In this document: piece after piece, positions 1 through 5,070 of the stretch
Layout of the letters: each line of letters begins with the position of its first letter
Position numbering within the stretch: position 1 is the first letter of the stretch
Assembly: GCA_005801485.1 (NCBI GenBank)
Contig: SYDM01000115.1
Coordinates: 1 to 5,070, forward strand
Origin: Rickettsiales bacterium
GTDB lineage: Bacteria > Pseudomonadota > Alphaproteobacteria > Pelagibacterales > Pelagibacteraceae
DNA length: 5,070 nt
Direction of reading: 5' to 3'
The notes under the pieces: generated by a model
What the model was told of the DNA's origin: nothing
The model's database searches: none
Seen by the model: the letters and a program-made list of their open reading frames with translations, nothing else
Made by a program: the position numbers and the translations under genes

Positions 1-33
1 AATAATATTTATTGTAAGTAAAATGCTTTCCAT
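1..33 (-). CDS. secG: SecG, Sec translocon subunit (partial, N-terminal 11 codons)
   Basis: On the minus strand an ATG at 33-31 opens a frame reading MESILLTINII, which runs off the left edge without a stop. This short hydrophobic start resembles the first transmembrane segment of alphaproteobacterial SecG proteins (typically ME-[TV]-[VI]-L-L-x-I-x-L-L). The gene starts five bases after the tpiA stop codon, and secG directly after tpiA is a common bacterial order. SecG is a small two-helix inner-membrane protein that assists SecYE and SecA in protein export. The call rests on 11 residues plus position. A different short membrane protein cannot be excluded, but a co-transcribed gene starting here is well supported by the spacing. 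Confidence 0.6.
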   Translation of the reverse strand, partial: MESILLTINII

Positions 34-38
34 GATGT

Positions 39-800
39 CTATCTATAGTAATTCTTTATTATATCAATAAAATTTTCATCAGATTTTGATGCGCCGCCAA
101 TTAAAAAACCATCTATCTCATCTAGTTTTTTAAATTGACTTATATTTTTACCGTCAACAGATCCGCCGTATAAAACAACAGTTGATGTTTTTTTTTTGAA
201 AATATTATTTAACACTTTTTTTATAAATATAGTTGTTTTAAGTAAATCATTAGGTTCCGGGATTTGGCCAGTACCAATTGACCAAATAGGCTCATAAGCA
301 ACAATGATATCTTTAAAATTAAATCTAACATCTAAAGCATTTTTAATTTGAGTTTCTAGTATTTCAAACGTTTTATTACTTACTTTGTGATCTTTATTTT
401 CGCCTATACAGAAAACTACTTTTAATTTGTTGTTTAAAGAATTTTCAACCTTACTTTTTAACATTACATCCGTATCACCTTCTGAACGATTATCGGAATG
501 ACCTACAATAACATATTCAGTTCCGATGCTCTTTATCATCAAAGGACTGATGGCACCTGTGTTTGCCCCAAAATTATCCTTATGATAACAATTTTGAGCA
601 CCAATAGAAATTTGTTTATTTTGAAAAAATTTAGCGTAACTTTGAACTAGAGTATAAGGTGGAGCAATGACAACTTTATATTTTTTATTAAATTTTTTAT
701 CAGATTTAACAAATTTATTTATTTTATCAAGAATACTGATAGATTTTGGAACACCAAACATTTTCCAATTACCAATAAAATATCTCATGTTATTTGCCAT
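39..800 (-). CDS. tpiA: Triosephosphate isomerase
   Basis: Interconverts dihydroxyacetone phosphate and glyceraldehyde 3-phosphate in cytosolic glycolysis/gluconeogenesis. The 253-residue length is normal for this single TIM-barrel family. Visible landmarks in order: GNWKM with the substrate-binding Asn11 and Lys13; APPYT at 46-50; the catalytic histidine in GHSDNR (His101); the general base Glu170 in AYEPIW; the flexible phosphate-gripping loop IGTG (175-178); YGGSV (211-215); and GFLIGGAS (231-238). The segment after the catalytic His is unusual: most family members have HSERR, here HSDNR, and the following stretch is about one residue shorter than the usual form. The start at 800 is the longest. 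Met5 (ATG at 788-786) would give a more typical N-terminus (MRYFIGNWKM), and neither has a Shine-Dalgarno sequence, so the start is uncertain by four codons. It is divergent from the PpiD-like gene and probably co-transcribed with the downstream secG. Confidence 0.97.
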   Translation of the reverse strand: MANNMRYFIGNWKMFGVPKSISILDKINKFVKSDKKFNKKYKVVIAPPYTLVQSYAKFFQNKQISIGAQNCYHKDNFGANTGAISPLMIKSIGTEYVIVGHSDNRSEGDTDVMLKSKVENSLNNKLKVVFCIGENKDHKVSNKTFEILETQIKNALDVRFNFKDIIVAYEPIWSIGTGQIPEPNDLLKTTIFIKKVLNNIFKKKTSTVVLYGGSVDGKNISQFKKLDEIDGFLIGGASKSDENFIDIIKNYYR

Positions 801-858
801 ATTTAATGTTTTGATCTATAGGTGTGTTAAATATAAAGCGCACTATTAAATTAAAACA
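801..858. promoter_or_regulatory. Divergent promoter region between tpiA and the ppiD-trp cluster
   Basis: This 58-bp spacer is the only intergenic DNA of any size in the window and lies between two divergent units, so it should carry promoters for both. Rightward, the best sigma-70-like pair I see is TTGATC (811-816) and TATAAA (832-837), but the 15-bp spacer is shorter than the optimum. Leftward, TATAGA (820 to 815 on the minus strand) could be a -10 close to the tpiA start, giving a very short leader, with no good -35 match at the right distance. An imperfect dyad at 822-843 overlaps the rightward -10 candidate. The region's role is inferred from gene orientation; the individual boxes are weak in such AT-rich DNA. 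Confidence 0.5.
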
Positions 859-2313
859 ATGCTTACATCAATAAGAAAAGTAACTTTATCTTTTTTAGCT
901 AAAGTCTTAATAGCCATAATTATTTTACCTTTTGTATTTTGGGGTATGGGAGATGTCTTTAGAACTGGAAATCAGAATATTTTAGTTACAATTGGCTCTG
1001 AAAAATTTTCGGTTCAAAGTTTTGTTGAGTACGTTAACAGGCTTAATCTAAATGAGCAGCAAAGAAATAATTTAGCTAAAAGTGATTTATTAGATAAAAT
1101 TTTAACAGAGTATATAGGGAAAAAAATTATTGCACTTGAAATTGCTGATCAGGGAATAAATTTAAATAATCAATCACTTAAAGAAATTATTATAAACGAT
1201 AAAATATTTAAAAAAGACAATAAATTTTCAAGAACAGAATATGAAAAATTTTTACTCGAAAGCAGATTGAGCGCAGCTACATTTGAACAAAATATTGCCG
1301 AACAAGAAAAGAAAAGACAATTATTAACTTTTTTATCCGAAGGAATTAATTTACCTGAATTTCTAATAGAAAAAGAATATGTAAGTGAAAATCAAATAAA
1401 AACGATTAAATACTTACAATTAGATAATTTGTATAAAAATTATTCTATTTCTGAAGAAGAAATTAAAAAAACTTATGAATCAAATAAAAGCCTTTTTACT
1501 CAGGATTTAAAAAAAATAAATTATGTTGAGCTTTTACCAAATAATCTTACTGGACAAAAAGAATATAACGAAGCTTATTTTAAAAAGATTGATGGAATTG
1601 AAAATGCTATCTTGGATGGTGTTAAAATAAATGATTTTATTAAAGAATATAATCTTTCAGGAAAATTAATCGAAAATGTTAATAGACTTCAAAAAGATAA
1701 ATCAGGAAAAGAATTATCAAATATTGATAAAGAACTATTTGCTAAAATATTTAATGTCAAAACTGTAAATAAACCCGAATTAATAAATCTTAATAATAAA
1801 TATTACTTAAGTGAAATATTAAACGTTGAAAAAATTTCAAGAAGTTTAGAGGATAAAGAAATTAAAGAAGCCATTACTTCACAATTAAAATTAAAACATA
1901 TCGTTGAAAGCAATACTAAAATTGTAAAGGAAATGTCAGAGGGAAAATTTAATTTAGATGAATTTGAAAAATTTAGTAAAGATAACAAAATCGAAATAGT
2001 AAAAATAACCATTAAAGACATTAAAAATGAAAGTATATTTAACTCTGGAATGATAAAAGAAATTTTTAAAATGAATGACGGTGATCTTGAATTAATTACA
2101 GACAGCCAGTTAACTAAAAATTATATCATTTTAGCTGAAAAAACTGAAAAATTACTTTTTGATAAAAATAACAAAAATTACGAAGAGTATAAAAGTAAAG
2201 CTAAATTAAATTTAGCTAATCAAATTTATAGTGATTTTGATAAAACTGTTAATAATAAATACGATGTAAAAATAAATCAAAATGTATTAAGTCGTGTTAA
2301 AAATACTCTTTAA
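859..2313 (+). CDS. ppiD: PpiD/SurA-N-like membrane-anchored periplasmic folding factor
   Basis: A 484-residue protein with the organisation of the PpiD family: a short basic N-terminus (residues 1-11), one transmembrane anchor (about 12-29), then the family-typical FWGMGDVF (27-34) and a long, charged, presumably periplasmic region. Residues about 35-190 match the SurA/PpiD N-terminal chaperone domain in pattern (ITIGSEKFS-like opening, helices around LLDKILTEYIGKKI, and FSRTEYEKFL at 123-132). A helix SISEEEIKKTYESNKSLF (196-213) leads into about 218-325, where a parvulin-like domain is expected, and about 335-435 looks like a second similar unit. Neither contains the glycine-rich GGxLG signature of active parvulins, so peptidyl-prolyl isomerase activity is doubtful and a holdase-type chaperone role is more likely. 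It is smaller than E. coli PpiD (about 620 residues). The ATG at 859 precedes the anchor directly; no Shine-Dalgarno is visible. Its stop overlaps trpE by one base (TAATG), implying one transcript. Confidence 0.85.
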   Translation: MLTSIRKVTLSFLAKVLIAIIILPFVFWGMGDVFRTGNQNILVTIGSEKFSVQSFVEYVNRLNLNEQQRNNLAKSDLLDKILTEYIGKKIIALEIADQGINLNNQSLKEIIINDKIFKKDNKFSRTEYEKFLLESRLSAATFEQNIAEQEKKRQLLTFLSEGINLPEFLIEKEYVSENQIKTIKYLQLDNLYKNYSISEEEIKKTYESNKSLFTQDLKKINYVELLPNNLTGQKEYNEAYFKKIDGIENAILDGVKINDFIKEYNLSGKLIENVNRLQKDKSGKELSNIDKELFAKIFNVKTVNKPELINLNNKYYLSEILNVEKISRSLEDKEIKEAITSQLKLKHIVESNTKIVKEMSEGKFNLDEFEKFSKDNKIEIVKITIKDIKNESIFNSGMIKEIFKMNDGDLELITDSQLTKNYIILAEKTEKLLFDKNNKNYEEYKSKAKLNLANQIYSDFDKTVNNKYDVKINQNVLSRVKNTL

Positions 2314-3770
2314 TGAAACTAAATATTAGTTTTAGTTCCTTTAAAAAAAATCATAAATCAAAAAAAGACCAATTAGTCTATGTTGTTAGAAATTGCAAAG
2401 ATTACAAAGAAGTTGAAAATATATTTAGTTTTTTATTAGTTGAAAAAAATAGTTTTATTTTTGAGTCTGTTGAGAAAGGAACAACTAGGGGAAGATATAC
2501 TATAATAGGAAAAAATCCTGATAAATTATGGGATATTAATAAAAATATTATTACTGAAAGATTCGAAGGGAAAAAGAAAATTATAAATGAAAAACCTTTA
2601 AATTTTTTAAATAATTTGATTCATAAATTTAATACTAAAGTACCAAACGGAATTCCTAAAATGTCTGCCATGCTTGTTGGTTATTTTTCTTATGACATTA
2701 TTAGATATATAGAAAAAATCCCAGATAAGTGCATAGATGATCTTAAAATTCCAGATGTTAGAATTTTTAGGCCAAGAAGTTTAATTATTTACGACAATTT
2801 AAAAAAAAAAATATATTTTATCGAAAATATTTATAATGAGACTAAAATTCAAAATTATTTTGAAAAATATCAGTCTATTCAAAGAAGCTTTGAAACTTAC
2901 GAAGATTTTAGCAATATAAAATTACCAATAAAATTTACGTACGAGAAAAATAAAAACACAATTAAAAGCAATATCTCAAAAAATCAATTTATAAATTATG
3001 TAAAAAAAGCTAAAGAATACATTGCTAAAGGAGATATTTTTCAAGTGGTTTTAAGTCAAAGATTTGAGAGAAAAATTAATAAAATGCCGCTTGAAATCTA
3101 TAACCATCTAAGGCTATCAAACCCTTCGCCATTCATGTTTTATTTTAATTTTGAGGATTTTAAAATAATTGGTAGCAGTCCTGAAATTTTGGTTAGATTA
3201 CGAAATAATCAAATAACAATAAGACCAATTGCAGGAACAAGACCTAGAGGTTCGACAAAAGAGCAAGACACAAGATATGCTAAAGATCTTTTGAAAGACA
3301 AAAAAGAATTAGCTGAACATTTAATGTTGCTTGATCTTGGCAGGAATGATGTTGGTAAAGTATCAAAAATTAATACTGTTAAAGTAACTGAAAGCTTTAC
3401 GATAGAAAAATACTCTCATGTCATGCACATTGTATCTAATGTTGTTGGTGAATTTGATCGTAAGAACTCATTATTTGAGACTTTATTATCCGGATTTCCA
3501 GCTGGAACGGTTAGTGGAGCTCCTAAAATTAGAGCTATGGAAATTATTGACGAACTTGAAAAAAATAAACGTAAACTTTATGCAGGTGGAATAGGTTATT
3601 TCACATCTAATAAGGAGTTTGATACCTGCATTGCTTTAAGAACTGCCTTAATAAAAAATGATAAGTTTTATGTTCAATCAGGTGCAGGAATTGTTGCAGA
3701 TAGTATTCCTGAAAAAGAATATCAAGAAACAGTAAACAAAGCTAAAGCCTTAATGAGCGCGGTTGATTAA
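2313..3770 (+). CDS. trpE: Anthranilate synthase component I
   Basis: Uses ammonia delivered by TrpG to convert chorismate to anthranilate, the committed step of tryptophan synthesis. The length of 485 residues is normal. The N-terminal domain (about 15-165) contains IFESVEKGTTRGRYTIIG (49-66), the counterpart of the LLES region that binds feedback-inhibiting tryptophan; Glu51-Ser52 are kept, so inhibition by tryptophan is likely retained. The chorismate-binding domain (about 223-480) shows LSQRFE (247-252), SPEILVR (289-295), RPIAGTRPRG (304-313), EH at 335-336 followed by LDLGRND (340-346), YSHVMH (367-372), GFPAGTVSGAPK (394-405), YAGGIGY (423-429), QSGAGIVADS (455-464) and the metal/pyruvate-site region PEKEYQET (466-473). 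PIAGT with these motifs fits TrpE; the related PabB is less likely because of the adjacent trpG and trpD. The start ATG overlaps the upstream stop by one base and the stop abuts trpG, indicating translational coupling. Confidence 0.97.
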   Translation: MKLNISFSSFKKNHKSKKDQLVYVVRNCKDYKEVENIFSFLLVEKNSFIFESVEKGTTRGRYTIIGKNPDKLWDINKNIITERFEGKKKIINEKPLNFLNNLIHKFNTKVPNGIPKMSAMLVGYFSYDIIRYIEKIPDKCIDDLKIPDVRIFRPRSLIIYDNLKKKIYFIENIYNETKIQNYFEKYQSIQRSFETYEDFSNIKLPIKFTYEKNKNTIKSNISKNQFINYVKKAKEYIAKGDIFQVVLSQRFERKINKMPLEIYNHLRLSNPSPFMFYFNFEDFKIIGSSPEILVRLRNNQITIRPIAGTRPRGSTKEQDTRYAKDLLKDKKELAEHLMLLDLGRNDVGKVSKINTVKVTESFTIEKYSHVMHIVSNVVGEFDRKNSLFETLLSGFPAGTVSGAPKIRAMEIIDELEKNKRKLYAGGIGYFTSNKEFDTCIALRTALIKNDKFYVQSGAGIVADSIPEKEYQETVNKAKALMSAVD

Positions 3771-4337
3771 ATGAAAATTTTACTTATAGATAATTACGAT
3801 AGCTTTACTTACAATCTGTATCATTGTATTTCAAAACTTAAATGTAAAGTAGACGTAGTTAGAAACGATAAAATTACATCTAAAGAAATTATTAAAAGAA
3901 ATTATGATAAAATTGTTATCTCGCCAGGTCCTGGTAACCCATTTCAAGCAGGAAACTGTCTTAAAATTGTAAAAGAGCTCCACAAAGATTTACCTATTTT
4001 TGGAGTTTGTTTGGGGCATCAAATAATTGGTCAAGCGTTTGGTGGTAAAATTATTAGAGCTAAAACTCTAATGCATGGAAAAATGAGTAAAATTTATTTT
4101 AAAAAAGTTGGAATATTTAAAAATTTTAAATCACCATTTGAGGCTACTAGGTATCATAGTTTAATCGTAGATAAGAAAACTTTGCCTGATTGTTTGTCAA
4201 TTACAGCTGAGACAAAAGATAAAATTATAATGGGAGTTATGCATAATCATTATGATGTACACGGTGTACAATTTCACCCTGAGAGCATTAATACAAAAGT
4301 TGGTATGCAATTAATTAAAAATTTTATAAACCGTTAA
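3771..4337 (+). CDS. trpG: Anthranilate synthase component II (glutamine amidotransferase)
   Basis: A class I glutamine amidotransferase that hydrolyses glutamine and channels ammonia to TrpE. The 188 residues are a standalone, full-length domain. Landmarks: LLIDNYDSFTYNL (4-16), the oxyanion-loop SPGPGNP (51-57), the nucleophile elbow GVCLGHQ with Cys80, LMHGK (100-104), RYHSL (127-131), and the rest of the catalytic triad in FHPES with His169 and Glu171. All catalytic residues are present. The start codon follows the trpE stop without a gap, as expected for two subunits made in equal amounts. The protein may also serve as PabA in folate synthesis, as in several bacteria with only one such subunit; the window cannot decide this. 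It has no tryptophan residues. Confidence 0.97.
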   Translation: MKILLIDNYDSFTYNLYHCISKLKCKVDVVRNDKITSKEIIKRNYDKIVISPGPGNPFQAGNCLKIVKELHKDLPIFGVCLGHQIIGQAFGGKIIRAKTLMHGKMSKIYFKKVGIFKNFKSPFEATRYHSLIVDKKTLPDCLSITAETKDKIIMGVMHNHYDVHGVQFHPESINTKVGMQLIKNFINR

Positions 4338-4342
4338 GATTA

Positions 4343-5070
4343 ATGAAAGATTTTATTCAAAAACTAGAATCTAATGAAAGCCTTTCATTTGAAGAAAGTA
4401 AAAACCTTTTTTCAAATATAATGGAAGGAAAATATAACGAAGATAACATTATCAAGATTTTAAATGCCCTTTCCAGTAAAGGTGAAACTAAAGATGAGTT
4501 AGCTGGTAGTATTTTCGTGATGAGATCAAAAGCTACATTAGTTAAAGCTCCAAGCGGAACAGTTGATACTTGCGGTACAGGTGGAGATGGACAAAATTCT
4601 TTAAATATTTCAACTGCTGCAGCTATTGTTTTAGCAAGTATCGGTATTAAAGTTGCTAAACACGGAAATAAAGCAGTTTCGTCAAACTGTGGATCAGCTG
4701 ATGTTCTAGAAGCTCTAAAAATTAATATTAATTTAAAACCAAACGAAGCTGAGCAATCCATTGAAAAAGTTAATTTTGCTTTTTTGTTTGCGCCTAATTA
4801 CCATCAGGCAATGAAACATGTTGCTGGTGCTAGAAAAAAAATAGCTAAAAAAACTATTTTTAATTTAATTGGTCCTTTAAGTAATCCTGCACAAGTTAAA
4901 AAACAAGTTGTTGGAGTTTTTAATGAAAAATGGATGATGCCATTTGCATTAGCTTTGAAAGAAAATAATGTTGAAAATGCATTCATTGTTCATAGCGAAG
5001 ATGGTATGGATGAAATCTCTCCTTTTGCAAAAACAAAAATTGTAGAACTTAATAATAGAAAAATTAAAAG
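4343..5070 (+). CDS. trpD: Anthranilate phosphoribosyltransferase (partial, C-terminus beyond window)
   Basis: Transfers the phosphoribosyl group of PRPP to anthranilate, the second tryptophan-specific step. The frame runs from the ATG at 4343 to the right edge without a stop: 242 full codons plus two bases, of about 335-345 in the family. A helical N-terminal domain (1-70) is followed by the PRPP-binding DTCGTGGDG (76-84), NIST (88-91), KHGNKAVSS (106-114), GSADVLEAL (117-125), FAPNYHQAMKHVAGAR (149-164; the conserved anthranilate-site Arg is 164), TIFNLIGPLSNP (171-182), and the magnesium-binding acidic pair in DGMDE (Asp223-Glu224). Two usual arginines are lysine here (Lys110 in KHGNK, Lys170 before TIFN), conservative changes that fit the AT-driven Arg-to-Lys shift in this genome. 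It begins five bases after trpG, with no Shine-Dalgarno. It is a standalone trpD, not fused to trpG as in enterobacteria. Confidence 0.96.
   Translation, partial: MKDFIQKLESNESLSFEESKNLFSNIMEGKYNEDNIIKILNALSSKGETKDELAGSIFVMRSKATLVKAPSGTVDTCGTGGDGQNSLNISTAAAIVLASIGIKVAKHGNKAVSSNCGSADVLEALKININLKPNEAEQSIEKVNFAFLFAPNYHQAMKHVAGARKKIAKKTIFNLIGPLSNPAQVKKQVVGVFNEKWMMPFALALKENNVENAFIVHSEDGMDEISPFAKTKIVELNNRKIK

Noticed and set aside
34..38. Possible terminator after tpiA
   Set aside because: Only five bases separate the tpiA stop from the secG start; no inverted repeat is present, so read-through into secG is expected.
667..849. Open frame of 60 codons on the plus strand across the tpiA start and the intergenic region
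   Set aside because: It lies antisense to the well-supported 5' part of tpiA, its hydrophobic composition follows from the reverse complement of Lys/Asn-rich codons, and it has no Shine-Dalgarno or recognisable motif.
1803..2021. Open frame of 72 codons on the minus strand inside the PpiD-like gene
   Set aside because: Antisense shadow of AT-rich coding sequence; Leu/Ser/Ile-rich content is the mirror of Lys/Glu/Asn codons.
4338..4342. Possible terminator or processing site between trpG and trpD
   Set aside because: The gap is only five bases, with no hairpin or T run; it is a simple operon junction.
4357..4761. Open frame of 134 codons on the minus strand opposite trpD
   Set aside because: The plus strand here encodes TrpD with all its PRPP-binding motifs in frame; the antisense frame has no family resemblance.
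4804..4986. Open frame of 60 codons on the minus strand opposite trpD
   Set aside because: Same reason: it is antisense to conserved TrpD motifs such as GPLSNP and shows no features of its own.
1..5070. Mobile elements, CRISPR arrays, tRNA/rRNA genes, riboswitches, phage or novel defence system
   Set aside because: Apart from 68 intergenic bases the whole window is accounted for by conserved housekeeping genes; I saw no transposase, direct-repeat array or structured RNA, and composition is uniform throughout.

Overview
The window looks like ordinary, tightly packed core chromosome of a very AT-rich, streamlined alphaproteobacterium. The most likely group is the SAR11 clade (Pelagibacterales). 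This rests on three things: the extreme A+T and lysine/asparagine/isoleucine-rich proteins, the near absence of spacer DNA, and the gene order (secG-tpiA divergent from a PpiD-like chaperone gene followed by trpE-trpG-trpD), which is an alphaproteobacterial arrangement. The clade assignment is an inference from composition and recalled synteny; no database search was possible.

Layout. The left part is transcribed leftward. It holds a complete triosephosphate isomerase gene (tpiA, 39-800) followed five bases later by the first 11 codons of what appears to be secG (1-33), cut by the window edge. A 58-bp intergenic region (801-858) separates it from a rightward cluster that fills the rest of the window. 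That cluster is a PpiD/SurA-N-like membrane-anchored periplasmic folding factor (859-2313), anthranilate synthase component I trpE (2313-3770), the glutaminase component II trpG (3771-4337), and the first 242 codons of anthranilate phosphoribosyltransferase trpD (4343-5070, cut by the edge). Junctions are a 1-base overlap, a direct abutment and a 5-base gap, so these four genes almost certainly share a transcript. Only 68 bases of the window lie outside genes, and there is no gene-free stretch of 300 bases.

Function. TrpE and TrpG together turn chorismate plus glutamine into anthranilate, and TrpD adds phosphoribosyl from PRPP: the first two steps of tryptophan synthesis. TrpC would be expected just past the right edge. 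The PpiD-like protein is not a tryptophan enzyme, but it occupies the promoter-proximal position of the cluster, where a trp leader or attenuator would otherwise sit; none is present. TpiA (glycolysis/gluconeogenesis) and SecG (Sec translocon) form the opposite unit.

I found no mobile element, CRISPR array, RNA gene, prophage or novel system. The observations worth a second look are modest: a variant catalytic-His segment in TpiA, parvulin-like regions in the PpiD-like protein that lack the signature glycines, an imperfect dyad in the divergent promoter region, absence of Shine-Dalgarno sequences at every start, and two long in-frame A tracts.
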